Shown: positions 1 to 9,095, counted from the stretch's first letter. The stretch is DNA of 64,000 bases from Pollutimonas sp036675275 (GCA_036675275.1 JAKFFG010000025.1:172059-236058), one strand, 5' to 3'. Program-made: numbers and translations. The notes: generated by a model from the letters alone, not told the origin.

Positions 1-1
1 C

Positions 2-283
2 ATGCGCCTGCGGGGCATGGTCGAAAAGCCTGAACCGTCGGATGCGCCATCGACACTGGCCGTGGTAGGCCGTTATGTGCTTGAGCCCGAAATTTTCGAG
101 CACTTGCGCCAGACACAGGCCGGCGTAGGCGGTGAAATCCAGCTTACCGATGGAATAGCCAGCTTGCTGCAAGCGCGCGCCGTCTTCGGCCTGGAATACG
201 AAGGCAGGCGTTACGACTGCGGAAGCAAGGCGGGCTTCTTTGAGGCAACGCTGGAACTGGGCCGCAAGTATCACGGACTCTAG
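2..283 (+). CDS. galU: UTP-glucose-1-phosphate uridylyltransferase, C-terminal part (cut by window edge)
   Basis: This is the last 93 residues of GalU, which makes UDP-glucose from UTP and glucose-1-phosphate in the cytoplasm. The fragment carries the conserved C-terminal signatures: the MVEKP segment near residue 7, GGEIQLTDGIA near residue 43 and YDCGSKAGF near residue 70, the last two lining the sugar-nucleotide site. Full-length GalU is about 290-300 residues, so roughly two thirds lie upstream of base 1 and the first ATG here is internal. It is convergent with waaA, and both stop codons fall in one hairpin. UDP-glucose would feed the envelope glycans and trehalose-related enzymes encoded later in the window, but that link is inference. 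Confidence 0.93.
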   Translation: MRLRGMVEKPEPSDAPSTLAVVGRYVLEPEIFEHLRQTQAGVGGEIQLTDGIASLLQARAVFGLEYEGRRYDCGSKAGFFEATLELGRKYHGL

Positions 284-299
284 GAGCGTGGGCTCCTAG
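280..299. terminator. Hairpin shared by the convergent ends of galU and waaA
   Basis: A perfect 8-bp stem (CTAGGAGC at 280-287, GCTCCTAG at 292-299) with a GTGG loop contains both the TAG stop of galU and the TAG stop of waaA. There is no long T-run on either side, so it may be a weak bidirectional terminator or a 3'-end stabilising hairpin rather than a classic intrinsic terminator. Confidence 0.4.
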
Positions 300-1645
300 G
301 ACGGCTTGGACGGGCTCTTGATTTCGTTTAAACCGGCAAGCACGCGCGCAACCGCGCCGGCGTGCTTGCGCACCCAATGCTCTCCGGCTTGGCCCATACG
401 CGTCAATCTTTGGGGGTCGCCCAGCAACTGCACTGCGGCCTGCACCGCTGCCTCGGCGTCGCTTACACGCATGGCAGCCCCTTCATCGATGGCATCGACC
501 ACCGCCTGCTCGAAGTTGCGGGTATGCGGGCCGACAAGCACAGGTACGCCTATGGCGCACGCCTCGATGAGATTCTGACCGCCCAGCGGGGCAAAGCTTC
601 CTGCCACAATGGCCACCTGACTGGACGCGTAATAACGCGGCATCTCGCCCAGACTATCGCCAAGCAACACCGCGGCGTTGCTGCAGGCCTTCAACGCCGT
701 AGCGGTGCAGTCACCCATTTCAAGAAACTCCGAGCGCCTTACGAATGCGAGGTCTGCGGCGGTCAGCAGTTGCGCTGCCTGTTCGAATCTTTCGGGATGC
801 CGCGGCACAAGACAGTAAAGCACCTGGTCCTCGATATCGATGCCCTGAGCCTGCGCACGTTTGACTTGCCGCGCGATGGCATTGACGAACATGTCGTCCT
901 CGCCTTCCCGCGTGCTGGCTATGACGATAATCTTTCTTGGCAAGGCGGCCGCGAACTGACGGCCGCGCAATATTTTGTCCTGTGGCAAGGAGATATCGAA
1001 TTTGAAGTTTCCCGACACACGGACGGCGGACGCCCCGGCCTTCTCCAGGCGCTGCGCGTCGTGCAGGGTCTGGGCATACACCGCTTCGAAACTGGCATAA
1101 GCGTCGCGCATTACACGGCCGGCATGCAGGCTGTGCCGCAAAGAACGCTCTGAAAATCGCGCGCTGGCCAACAGCATGGGCACATGGTGGCGACGTGCGG
1201 CGTGCAGCAAGTTGGGCCAGACCTCGCGTTCGATGAGCACGCCGGCCTGCGGCCGATAATGCGCCATGAACCGTCGGGTGCTGCCCGGAAAATCGTAGGG
1301 CAGCCATTGCTGCAGCAGCCGGCCCTGCCGTATGGCATCGGCAAAGCTGCGGCCGCCCTCGTCACGCCCCGTTACCGTCATGTGGGTGAGCAACACCGTC
1401 AGACCCTGATCCAGCAAGGCCTGGATAAAAGGCTGTGCCGCCCGGGTCTCGCCCAGGCTGACGGCGTGCACCCACACGGGGCTCTTCAAGGTGCTGGCTT
1501 GCGCGTACCGGCCGAACCGTGCGCCGGAACAAATCCCCCAATGACGTCCCGAGCGCCGGGCGCGTATAGCCATCCAGCCGAGTAAGGCCGGAGAAAGCAA
1601 CCGGACGATGAGGGAATAGGAAAAAAGGTTCAAAAAGTGCGCCAA
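296..1645 (-). CDS. waaA: 3-deoxy-D-manno-octulosonic acid (Kdo) transferase
   Basis: WaaA (KdtA) is a GT30 enzyme that adds Kdo from CMP-Kdo to the lipid A precursor at the cytoplasmic face of the inner membrane. The 449-residue product has a short hydrophobic N-terminal anchor, the family motif VWVHAVSLGE near residues 57-66 containing the glutamate expected to act as base, and a C-terminal GT-B donor-site segment (GSFAPLGGQNLIEA, about residue 350) followed by VPVLVGPHTRNF. The only plausible start in this frame is TTG at 1645. Length fits the family (about 425-450). It follows waaC by 58 bases, so the two probably form a lipopolysaccharide inner-core operon. Confidence 0.93.
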   Translation of the reverse strand: MAHFLNLFSYSLIVRLLSPALLGWMAIRARRSGRHWGICSGARFGRYAQASTLKSPVWVHAVSLGETRAAQPFIQALLDQGLTVLLTHMTVTGRDEGGRSFADAIRQGRLLQQWLPYDFPGSTRRFMAHYRPQAGVLIEREVWPNLLHAARRHHVPMLLASARFSERSLRHSLHAGRVMRDAYASFEAVYAQTLHDAQRLEKAGASAVRVSGNFKFDISLPQDKILRGRQFAAALPRKIIVIASTREGEDDMFVNAIARQVKRAQAQGIDIEDQVLYCLVPRHPERFEQAAQLLTAADLAFVRRSEFLEMGDCTATALKACSNAAVLLGDSLGEMPRYYASSQVAIVAGSFAPLGGQNLIEACAIGVPVLVGPHTRNFEQAVVDAIDEGAAMRVSDAEAAVQAAVQLLGDPQRLTRMGQAGEHWVRKHAGAVARVLAGLNEIKSPSKPS

Positions 1646-1703
1646 TGACCGAACACGAACAGCGGATAGGGAAAGTCTAGTTCAAGCATGAAGGCCAAGT
1701 CAT

Positions 1704-2726
1704 TCAGTCGAAAGGCGGGACGATGGCTTTGTCTGGAGAATTCGCGCCGGGGAGGTCGGCATGAGCCGAGTCGTCGAAGGCAAGCGCCTGGTCGACCGCG
1801 CTCAAGACCGTCTCGGCCGAAGGCGCGTTGCCGCGCTCGCCGAGACTGGCTGTATATGCCGGACCTTCGAGCGGCGTTCGCACGGGCGTCGAAGCCTTGT
1901 AAATGCCTATGGTAGGCCGGCCCAGGCCGGCCGACAGATGGGTAAGGCCGCTATCGAGTCCGACCATGATACGGGCTCCGGCCAGTACCTTCGCGACATT
2001 GGTCAAGTCCATGCGGGGAAGGACGAGCGCGCGCGGATTGCCAGCGACCAGCTGGGTTGCCCTTTCGGTTTCGGCAGGGCTGCCCGAGAGCAGCTTCAGA
2101 TCGAGGCCATGCTCGTGGAGGCGGCCGAACACTTTGTGCCAGGCTTCTGCGGGCCATAGTTTGTCGTCCCGGCTGGCCGAAGGCATGATGACCGCATAGG
2201 GCTGCACCTGCACCCCTTCGGTGATTTCATGCAACCCGAAATCGGGATCGCCCTTGTAGGAATAACCCAGCGCCGCTGCGGCCAGTTCGCGCTGCCGCCT
2301 GACCGCGGGCTGCCAAAAATTGACGGTGTGCTTGACGTCGTAGAAGAAGGAAGCCAGGGGTTCGCGCGCAGACCGGCGATCCAGGCCATGACGGGTGCCA
2401 TGAGTTTGTCGAACCAGCCAGACCGACTTCATGAGCGCCTGCATGTCGAGCACGATGTCGTAGCGGCGGGCGTCAAGATTCTTGCGCAAGGCAGCCCGCG
2501 CCGACCGAGTCTCGGCGGACCACCAGTGCTTGCGCCAGCGCCGGTGCGCCACGGGTATCACTTCGTGTACCGCGGGATGCCAGGAAGGAATCTCGGCGAA
2601 GCTTTCTTCGACTATCCAGTCTATTTCAGCGTCGGGCACATGGCGGGCAATATCGGATACCGCCGGAAGCATGTGCACCAGGTCGCCCAACGAAGACGTA
2701 CGGATAATAAGAATTTTTTTCGTCAT
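1704..2726 (-). CDS. waaC: LPS heptosyltransferase I
   Basis: WaaC transfers the first L-glycero-D-manno-heptose onto Kdo of lipopolysaccharide (GT9, cytoplasmic face of the inner membrane). The 340-residue product opens with the typical N-terminus MTKKILIIRTSSLGDLVHML, where the GD pair begins the GT-B acceptor domain, and has the C-terminal donor motif GLDSGLTHLSAGLGRPTIG near residue 250. Length and motifs match WaaC better than WaaF. The downstream waaA is in the same direction. Two further GT9 genes occur in the glycan operon at 52-57 kb, so this copy is the core LPS enzyme by context. Confidence 0.92.
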   Translation of the reverse strand: MTKKILIIRTSSLGDLVHMLPAVSDIARHVPDAEIDWIVEESFAEIPSWHPAVHEVIPVAHRRWRKHWWSAETRSARAALRKNLDARRYDIVLDMQALMKSVWLVRQTHGTRHGLDRRSAREPLASFFYDVKHTVNFWQPAVRRQRELAAAALGYSYKGDPDFGLHEITEGVQVQPYAVIMPSASRDDKLWPAEAWHKVFGRLHEHGLDLKLLSGSPAETERATQLVAGNPRALVLPRMDLTNVAKVLAGARIMVGLDSGLTHLSAGLGRPTIGIYKASTPVRTPLEGPAYTASLGERGNAPSAETVLSAVDQALAFDDSAHADLPGANSPDKAIVPPFD

Positions 2727-2801
2727 GCGGCGATTATAAAGTTAACAAGGCCCCGGCGATATTGTCGATGGTACTTAAGCGAACTGCGCCGGCAGGCCAC
2801 G

Positions 2802-3710
2802 CTATGAACGCCGCCTGCTATCCCGCCACTCCCAGATGCCCAGCGATATGCCGCTAAGGCAGATGACAGCAATGCCCGCCCACGTCAGTGCGTCGGGAAA
2901 CTGGCCCCAGATCAGCCATCCCAGCGTTGCCGCGCTGATGATCTGCAAATAAATAAAAGGAGCGAGCATGGACGCGGGTGCATGGCGATAGGCCTGGATC
3001 TGCAGCAAGTGTCCTGCCGCGCCCCAAAAGCCGGTGGATACGAGCACTATCCAGTGCCACGGCTCCAGCACGGCCAGAAAAGGCCATGCCGCGGGCAATA
3101 TGAAAGGCAGCGCCACAGTGAGGCAGAGGCTGCCCACCGCCCCGCTCCAGATCAGCGTCGTGAATGGATCATCCACGGCAACGCGGCGCGTGGCTATGAA
3201 TTGTCCGGCGAATAAAAAGGCGGTAACAAGGCCGGACACCGTACCCATCGGATCCAGGCCGGCGTCCGGCCGGATAATGATCAACACCCCGATAAAACCG
3301 CCGGCCGCGGCCACCCAGCGCGAGATGCGCGCCGGTTCCTTCAGCAGCCAGGGTGCCAGCGACAACATGATCAAGGGTGCGAGAAAATTGATGGCGGTCG
3401 CTTCCGCCTGCGGCAAATAGCGCAAGGTGTTGAAGAATGACAATGTGGCCAACAGCATTACCGAGCCCCGCAGCAACTGGGCCCCCGGACGCACGCTGCG
3501 CAATACCCCGCGTCCCCGCGACGGCAATACCAAACCGAGAACCAGCAGCAAATGCACCACGTAGCGTACCCAGCACAGCATGAGCAGCGAAACCCCTACC
3601 CCCATCACCCATTTGCCGCTGGCGTCCAGTCCGGAAAGTGCCCATGCCGACAGCACAAGAAACGCAATACCGGCAAAGGGTCGCGTAGCTCCATAAGCAA
3701 GCGGCGCCAT
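2802..3710 (-). CDS. EamA/DMT-superfamily transporter
   Basis: An integral membrane protein of 302 residues with about ten hydrophobic segments, arranged as two EamA repeats (roughly residues 10-140 and 150-285). This is the drug/metabolite transporter fold, used for export of small metabolites; the substrate cannot be read from sequence. The segment FFNTLRYLPQAEATAINFLAPL is typical of the RarD/YdcZ-like branch, which often includes S-adenosylmethionine or amino-acid metabolite carriers. The ATG at 3710 is preferred over the in-frame GTG at 3713. It stands alone between waaC and a dehydrogenase, and no partner gene suggests the substrate. Confidence 0.85.
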   Translation of the reverse strand: MAPLAYGATRPFAGIAFLVLSAWALSGLDASGKWVMGVGVSLLMLCWVRYVVHLLLVLGLVLPSRGRGVLRSVRPGAQLLRGSVMLLATLSFFNTLRYLPQAEATAINFLAPLIMLSLAPWLLKEPARISRWVAAAGGFIGVLIIIRPDAGLDPMGTVSGLVTAFLFAGQFIATRRVAVDDPFTTLIWSGAVGSLCLTVALPFILPAAWPFLAVLEPWHWIVLVSTGFWGAAGHLLQIQAYRHAPASMLAPFIYLQIISAATLGWLIWGQFPDALTWAGIAVICLSGISLGIWEWRDSRRRS

Positions 3711-3742
3711 CACTTGGGGTCCTGAAGAAGATTCATACGTCG

Positions 3743-4717
3743 CTATTTTGGTGCAAGCACATCGGGATTAGCCAGGTTGACCGGCCGCCCGGCATTGTAA
3801 GCCAGCACATTGTCGAAGGCTGTACCCAGGTAAAGCTCGTAGTTGTCGCGTTCGACATAGCCAATATGCGGCGTGCACAGCACATTATCGCGATTGAGCA
3901 AAGGGTGCCGGGCACCAAGCACAGGCTCTTCCTCATACACATCGACGGCAGCAAAACCGGGACGACCCGCATCAAGCGCGCCGGCCAAGACGCCCGGCGC
4001 AACGAGTTCGGCCCTGCTGGTATTGACGAACAAGGCGGTCTTCTTCATGCGGGCCAGATCGCTTTCCGTGACAATGCAGGCAGTTTCGCTGTTCAGCCTC
4101 AGGTGCATGGAGATGACATCGCAATCTGAGAAGAACTGCTCGCGGGTAGGAGCAACGTCGAAGCCGTCAGCCTGGGCTCTGGCTATCGAGCCGTCGCGGC
4201 CCCAGATCCACACCTTCATTCCGAATGCCCTGGCGTAGCCGGCCACCAGCTTGCCGATACGGCCATAGCCCCATACTCCCATGCGCTGCCCGCGCAACTG
4301 CTGGCCCAGAAAGCCCTGCCACTTGCCGGTGTTGAGCCGGTTGACCTCGGGTACCAAGTGCCTGCGGCTTGCCATGATCATCGCCCACGTCAGTTCGGCA
4401 GTGGATGTGGGGTCGCCGGAACCTTCGGCCACGGCTATCCCGCGCGCTGTACAGGCGGCCAGGTCGATGTGGCCCGAAACCTTGGCCGTCTGGCTGATGA
4501 GGCGCAAATCGGGCAGCCTGTCCAGAAGCCGGTCGGTAATGCGCGTTCGTTCGCGAATCAGGACCAGTGCCTGGGCTCCGGCAAAACGCGCCGCCAATGC
4601 GTCGATGTCGGTGACGCTGTCGTTGAATACAGTCACCTGGTGTCCGTCCCCCAACTTCCGGAAGCAGTCCAGATGCCTCACGCAGTCTTGATAATCATCC
4701 GGTATAACGATGCGCAT
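3743..4717 (-). CDS. D-2-hydroxyacid dehydrogenase family protein
   Basis: An NAD(P)-dependent oxidoreductase of the D-isomer 2-hydroxyacid dehydrogenase family (324 residues), expected to interconvert 2-keto and D-2-hydroxy acids. Visible are the Rossmann motif GYGRIG near residues 150-155, the catalytic arginine in NTSRAEL (about 240), the glutamate in VYEEEP (about 268) and the catalytic histidine in CTPHIGY (about 293). A longer frame runs back to 4789, but MRIVIPDDYQ at 4717 is the typical N-terminus and leaves a 30-base gap to the divergent small gene. The substrate is unknown; phosphoglycerate dehydrogenase (serA) is unlikely because there is no C-terminal ACT domain. Confidence 0.88.
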   Translation of the reverse strand: MRIVIPDDYQDCVRHLDCFRKLGDGHQVTVFNDSVTDIDALAARFAGAQALVLIRERTRITDRLLDRLPDLRLISQTAKVSGHIDLAACTARGIAVAEGSGDPTSTAELTWAMIMASRRHLVPEVNRLNTGKWQGFLGQQLRGQRMGVWGYGRIGKLVAGYARAFGMKVWIWGRDGSIARAQADGFDVAPTREQFFSDCDVISMHLRLNSETACIVTESDLARMKKTALFVNTSRAELVAPGVLAGALDAGRPGFAAVDVYEEEPVLGARHPLLNRDNVLCTPHIGYVERDNYELYLGTAFDNVLAYNAGRPVNLANPDVLAPK

Positions 4718-4747
4718 GAATGGCCCTTGATCCTTTACTATTGCGTT

Positions 4748-4963
4748 ATGACTACCTGGTACATCTTGCCGAACGGCAACATCAAGCATACGGACGGGCT
4801 GGAGCTGCAGCCCGAAGAAGACTGGTTCCCCACTGCGGAAAGCATGGCGCTATTCACAGAACGAGGCCGCGTTCGGGGTCAGTCCGACGTGCAGATCATC
4901 AAGCACATGATGGACCTGGCGCGCGACGGCGAAAAATGGGTGCAAGACAATTTGAGCGAGTAA
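4748..4963 (+). CDS. Small conserved-looking protein of unknown function (71 aa)
   Basis: A 71-residue soluble acidic protein starting at an ATG 30 bases from the divergent dehydrogenase start. The frame remains open well upstream of this ATG (to 4358), but that part is antisense to the dehydrogenase gene. The product has no signal peptide or membrane segment and reads like a folded protein: MTTWYILPNGNIKHTDGLEL followed by a probable helix near QIIKHMMDLARDGEKWVQD. It ends 9 bases before the convergent stop of the gamma-carbonic anhydrase gene. I do not recognise a named family; similar short proteins occur in related genomes from memory, which is not verified here. Confidence 0.65.
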   Translation: MTTWYILPNGNIKHTDGLELQPEEDWFPTAESMALFTERGRVRGQSDVQIIKHMMDLARDGEKWVQDNLSE

Positions 4964-4972
4964 GCAGGCTGG

Positions 4973-5494
4973 TTAAAGCGCGACAAGGTCGGTTTTGTAG
5001 CGTGCAGCACGTTCGGCATAGCCCGTGGCATTTTTCTGCAGCGCTGCGATATCGTCATCGGTAAGAGTGCGCACCACCTTGGCAGGCGCGCCCAGTATCA
5101 ATGACCGTTCCGGAAACACCTTGCCTTCGGTTACCACCGCGCCTGCGCCGACGAGGCTGTTGCGGCCGATTACCGCGCGATTAAGGACTATGGCCTGTAT
5201 GCCTATAAGCGCGCCATCTTCGATGGTACAGCCATGCAACATGGCTTGATGCCCTACCGTTACGTTCTTGCCCAGGGTAAGGGGACAGCCTGGATCGGTA
5301 TGCAATACCGCGCCCTCCTGGATATTGGACCCTTCGCCCACCACGATGGGCTCGTTGTCTCCCCGAATGACTGCGCCGGGCCAGATGCTGCTGTGGGCCT
5401 GCATGGTGGCCAGGCCTATGACAGTGGCTTCGGCGGCGACATACGCCGTTTCATGTATGACGGGCGTCAGGTCGCCCAATTTATAGCAAGTCAT
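4973..5494 (-). CDS. Gamma-class carbonic anhydrase family protein (left-handed beta-helix)
   Basis: A 173-residue hexapeptide-repeat protein of the YrdA/PaaY/gamma-carbonic anhydrase group, which forms trimeric beta-helices with metal-binding histidines at subunit interfaces. Repeats run from HETAYVAAEATVIG through WPGAVIRGDNEPIVVGEGSNIQ to VGAGAVVTEGK, and the histidines HTDPG and VGHQAMLHG are in the expected places for the zinc site. The start MTCYKLGDLTP at 5494 is chosen over the longer frame to 5650, which would overlap the upstream methyltransferase. Whether it hydrates CO2 or acts on a CoA/acyl substrate cannot be decided from sequence. Confidence 0.85.
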   Translation of the reverse strand: MTCYKLGDLTPVIHETAYVAAEATVIGLATMQAHSSIWPGAVIRGDNEPIVVGEGSNIQEGAVLHTDPGCPLTLGKNVTVGHQAMLHGCTIEDGALIGIQAIVLNRAVIGRNSLVGAGAVVTEGKVFPERSLILGAPAKVVRTLTDDDIAALQKNATGYAERAARYKTDLVAL

Positions 5495-5552
5495 TTTGGA
5501 GGTCGTTCCGAGTGATTGAATAGCCTCGGAAGATCGTAGCACAAGGAATGCG

Positions 5553-6191
5553 TCAGTCGATAACAGACTTGGCCCGCCACACACTGGCCAGCCATGGCTG
5601 CTGGTCGCGCGGCAGACCTTCAGGCCGGTAATAATGCTCCAGCTCGGCAAAGCCCGCGGCGGTCAGCAGCGCCCGCCATGCATCGAGGTCGTGATAGGCG
5701 CCATAACGCCCGCCGCTCCAGCCCTCCTGGTTCTCGCCACGCGGGTTCGAGCTGAACAAGACTCCACCAGTTTTCAATGTGCCATGAAGCTGCCCGAGCA
5801 CGCGCGGCAGCGCCTTGGTGGGTATGTGGAACAGGGACGCATTGGCGAATATGCCGTCGAACTCGCCGACCGGCAGGTCTAGCGACAGAAAATCCTGATG
5901 CCACACTTCGCAGCCGGAATCTTCCCGGGCCATTTTCACGAAGGCCGCCGTACCGTCCAGCCCTGTCGCAATATGGCCCATCGCCGTGAACGCCTTCAGA
6001 TCCCTGCCCGGCCCGCAACCGAAATCCAGGATGCGATACGGCGGCGCACCCTGGATGTGGCGCAGCAAGGCAGCCATGTTCTGGCTCACATCATGGTTCA
6101 GGGTGCCGGCCTTGAAGCTTTCCGCGTTCCGGGCGTAATAGTCCAGGGTCGGTTCAGACACCGTGGAACGGTCGTGGGAAGTCGTTGACAT
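5553..6191 (-). CDS. Class I SAM-dependent methyltransferase
   Basis: A 212-residue methyltransferase with the nucleotide-binding motif I ILDFGCGPGRDLKAF near residues 55-70, an acidic loop GLDGTAAFVKMA after strand 2 and motif IV FDGIFANASLFHIP near residue 115. The fold is that of small-molecule or lipid methyltransferases; the acceptor is unknown. The gene lies 58 bases upstream of the carbonic-anhydrase-like gene and 59 bases downstream of fmt, all on the same strand, so it may be cotranscribed with the translation-initiation genes. Confidence 0.87.
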   Translation of the reverse strand: MSTTSHDRSTVSEPTLDYYARNAESFKAGTLNHDVSQNMAALLRHIQGAPPYRILDFGCGPGRDLKAFTAMGHIATGLDGTAAFVKMAREDSGCEVWHQDFLSLDLPVGEFDGIFANASLFHIPTKALPRVLGQLHGTLKTGGVLFSSNPRGENQEGWSGGRYGAYHDLDAWRALLTAAGFAELEHYYRPEGLPRDQQPWLASVWRAKSVID

Positions 6192-6250
6192 GGCGGATTC
6201 CTAAACAAGAGACAACAGGCATGCGCGGTCGCTGCGTACGCCGGTTGGGG

Positions 6251-7231
6251 TCAAGGCCTGGACCAGCCCTGAACAAACGCCGCCACGGGCTGGCGCTTTC
6301 CGCCGGCTTTCTGGAGTTCGAGCAGGCGCAAGACGCCATCGGCAGTGGCAATGTCGATGCCCTGCGCGCCGGCGTGCAGCACGGTTCCGGGTTCGGCTGC
6401 ATGCGCGGTGACTTCAGCTTTTTCCTCGCCGCCGCCATAAGCCGCAGCCTGAATGGCCCGCGCCTTCCATACCTTTACGGAATCGGGTAAGCCAGGCAAT
6501 CGTACGCTTGCGCCGGGCACCGGATCGAAAGCCCGGACACGGCGTGCCAGCACGGCTGCCGCCTGTGTGAAGTCGAGCGGCGATTCCTGTTTATCGAGCT
6601 TGGCCGCATAGCTGACACCCTGTTCAGGCTGGGGCTGCGATACAAGCGTACCGGCCTGGAGTTCGTCTATGGCCTGAACGATGGCCTGCGCACCCAAGCG
6701 GGCAAGCTCGTCGTGCAAGAGCGCGGCGTTGTGCTCGGGCGTGATGGGAAGAGTGCGCGTGAACAGCATCGCCCCGGTATCGAGGCCGGCATCCATCAAC
6801 ATGATCGTGACGCCAGTCTGCTCGTCGCCGGCCTCGATCGCGCGCTGTATGGGAGCGGCGCCGCGCCATCGCGGCAAGAGGCTGGCATGAATATTGAAAC
6901 AGCCATAAGTGGGCAAATCGAGCACCCACTGCGGCAGGATAAGGCCATAGGCTGCCACCACGAGCAGTTCGGGTGCGGCATCCTCCAGCGCCTGGCGGGT
7001 TGCCTGCGCCTCGTCGGGATAATTGCCGTCGAGTTTCAGACTGCGCGGCTGGCAAACCGGGATGCCTGCCGCAAGAGCCGCCTGCTTGACGGCGCTGGGA
7101 GTCAGCTTCAAGCCACGACCCGATGGGCGATCTGGCTGAGTCAGTACCAGCGGCACCTCGTGGCCTGCCTGCAACAGCGCCTCAAGCGCAAGACGGGCAA
7201 ATTCGGGGGTACCTGCAAATGCTATACGCAT
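6251..7231 (-). CDS. fmt: Methionyl-tRNA formyltransferase
   Basis: Fmt formylates Met-tRNA(fMet) using 10-formyltetrahydrofolate, giving the bacterial initiator tRNA. The 326-residue product begins MRIAFAGTPEFARLALEAL and carries the formyltransferase signature SLLPRWRGAAPIQRAI (about residues 112-127), including the asparagine and histidine of FNIHAS and the catalytic aspartate in MLMDAGLDTG. A C-terminal tRNA-binding OB-like domain follows from about residue 210. It lies 55 bases downstream of def, the usual def-fmt pairing. Confidence 0.97.
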   Translation of the reverse strand: MRIAFAGTPEFARLALEALLQAGHEVPLVLTQPDRPSGRGLKLTPSAVKQAALAAGIPVCQPRSLKLDGNYPDEAQATRQALEDAAPELLVVAAYGLILPQWVLDLPTYGCFNIHASLLPRWRGAAPIQRAIEAGDEQTGVTIMLMDAGLDTGAMLFTRTLPITPEHNAALLHDELARLGAQAIVQAIDELQAGTLVSQPQPEQGVSYAAKLDKQESPLDFTQAAAVLARRVRAFDPVPGASVRLPGLPDSVKVWKARAIQAAAYGGGEEKAEVTAHAAEPGTVLHAGAQGIDIATADGVLRLLELQKAGGKRQPVAAFVQGWSRP

Positions 7232-7286
7232 AGAAACGCCAATTCAAAGTTAGAACAGGCATAGTACCAAGTACGTACTGGCGGGG

Positions 7287-7799
7287 TCAGGCCTTGAGGG
7301 CTTCGCGCTCTTGTTTGCGCAGACGCGTCTTGATGCGATTCTGTTTCAGGGGGGATAAATATTCGACGAACACTTTGCCCATCAGGTGATCAAGTTCGTG
7401 CTGGACGCATACGGCAAGCAGTCCTTCTGCATCGAATTCAAGGGTTTCACCCTGTTCGTTCAGGGTACGCACACGGATACGCGCCGAACGCTGCACTTCG
7501 TCGTAGATGCCGGGCACCGAAAGACAACCTTCTTCATACACCTGGGTTTCTTCGCTTTTCCAGATGATTTCGGGGTTGATCAATACCCGCAAATCGTTGT
7601 TGTCTTCAGAGACGTCGATTACCACCACCCGTTCGTGCACATCGACCTGAGTAGCGGCCAGGCCCACACCGGGCGCGTCGTACATGGTTTCCGCCATGTC
7701 GCGAACCAGGGTGCGGATGCGGTCGTCGACAACCTGAACCGGCTTGGCAACTTTGTGCAAGCGTGGGTCGGGATATCGAAGAATAGGAAGTAAAGCCAT
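7287..7799 (-). CDS. def: Peptide deformylase
   Basis: Def removes the N-formyl group from nascent proteins. All three metalloprotease motifs are present: GVGLAATQ, EGCLSVPG and QHELDHLMG, giving one cysteine and two histidines for the metal plus the catalytic glutamate. The start MALLPILRYPDPRL at 7799 gives 170 residues, the normal type I length; the frame extends to 7841 but the extra 14 residues are not family-like. It is divergent from dprA across a 165-base gap that must hold both promoters, and is followed by fmt. Confidence 0.97.
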   Translation of the reverse strand: MALLPILRYPDPRLHKVAKPVQVVDDRIRTLVRDMAETMYDAPGVGLAATQVDVHERVVVIDVSEDNNDLRVLINPEIIWKSEETQVYEEGCLSVPGIYDEVQRSARIRVRTLNEQGETLEFDAEGLLAVCVQHELDHLMGKVFVEYLSPLKQNRIKTRLRKQEREALKA

Positions 7800-7964
7800 C
7801 AAACTAGTCCGAAATTCATGTAAGTCTCTATGATAAAACAAATTTTGTCCGGAATCCCGGTTTTATGCGAATAGCGCGCGTAAGGGCATCCCACATCGCG
7901 GCCGGCTATGACTTTTCGCCGCACATCGTCGCCCGCGCCCCTCCGCCTTATGCCACACTAGCGC

Positions 7965-9095
7965 ATGCACCCCACATTATCGACCGAAGAACTCAGCGCC
8001 TGGATACGGCTGTCGCTGGAACCCGGCCTGGGCCCCGCCCAGGCGCGCAGCCTGCTTGCCGCCATAGGCCTGCCCCAGGACATCTACGCGCTTTCAGCGG
8101 CATCGCTCAGCAAGTTCGTGCCGCACGACATGGCAAGGCAGCTTCAAAGCGATGCCAGCGACGATATCCAGCAAGCCATCAAGAACACCCTGGCCTGGCG
8201 TGAACAAGCGAATCACCACATATTGACGCTGGCCGATCCATCCTATCCGCCTTCCCTGCTCGACATCCACGATCCGCCACTGTTGCTCTACGTCAATGGG
8301 CGCCTCGACATACTGGGTAAACCCATTATTTCCATCGTCGGCGCCCGCAATGCCAGTGCGGGCGGCACCGACAACGCCCACGCGTTCGCCCAGCATCTTG
8401 CCGGACAGGGGTGGTGCATTGCCAGCGGCCTTGCCTTGGGCATCGACACGGCCGCCCACGAGGGCGCCTTGGCCGCCGGTCCATCCGGCGGCGGAACCAT
8501 TGCCATCCTGGGCACGGGCATAGACATCGTTTATCCGGCGCGTAATCTGCAGCTGGCACACCAGATCGCGCAAGAGGGCGTGCTCATATCCGAATTTCCT
8601 CTTGGGACACGCGCGCTTCCCTATCAATTCCCCAAGCGCAACCGGCTGGTGGCCGGCATCGCCAAAGGCGTACTTGTCGTCGAAGCGGCCAGGCAAAGCG
8701 GATCCCTCATTACGGCCCGGCTTGCCTCCGAAATGGGACGCGAAGTCTTTGCCATTCCAGGCTCCATCCACTCCCCCCTGTCGCGCGGTTGCCATGCCCT
8801 GATTCGGCAAGGAGCAAAACTGGTGGAATCGGCCGAAGACATACGGGAAGAACTTGGCTCGTCGGGCGTCACGGACGCGCCGGCGCCTGCAAAGCGACAG
8901 TCGCGGCGCAAGAAACCCGACATAGGCCCGACGGGTCAACTGGTGCTGGAAGCACTGGGTTATGATCCGGTCCATCTTGACACCTTGCAAGAAAGAAGCC
9001 GCCTCGACATGCCCGCATTGACGGCAAGCCTTCTGGAACTCGAACTGCAAGAAATAGTCGTCCGACTGGACGATGGCTGTTTCCAGCGACGCTGA
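7965..9095 (+). CDS. dprA: DNA-processing protein A (DprA/Smf)
   Basis: DprA binds incoming single-stranded DNA and loads RecA during natural transformation. The 376-residue protein has an N-terminal SAM-like region (about 1-90), the extended Rossmann core with IVGARNASAGG, GIDTAAHEGAL, GTGIDIVYPARN and SEFPLGTRALPYQFPKRNR, and LITARLASEMGREVFAIPG near residue 250, then a C-terminal winged-helix-like domain after a basic linker (residues about 305-376). Position beside def-fmt is conserved in many betaproteobacteria. Confidence 0.95.
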   Translation: MHPTLSTEELSAWIRLSLEPGLGPAQARSLLAAIGLPQDIYALSAASLSKFVPHDMARQLQSDASDDIQQAIKNTLAWREQANHHILTLADPSYPPSLLDIHDPPLLLYVNGRLDILGKPIISIVGARNASAGGTDNAHAFAQHLAGQGWCIASGLALGIDTAAHEGALAAGPSGGGTIAILGTGIDIVYPARNLQLAHQIAQEGVLISEFPLGTRALPYQFPKRNRLVAGIAKGVLVVEAARQSGSLITARLASEMGREVFAIPGSIHSPLSRGCHALIRQGAKLVESAEDIREELGSSGVTDAPAPAKRQSRRKKPDIGPTGQLVLEALGYDPVHLDTLQERSRLDMPALTASLLELELQEIVVRLDDGCFQRR

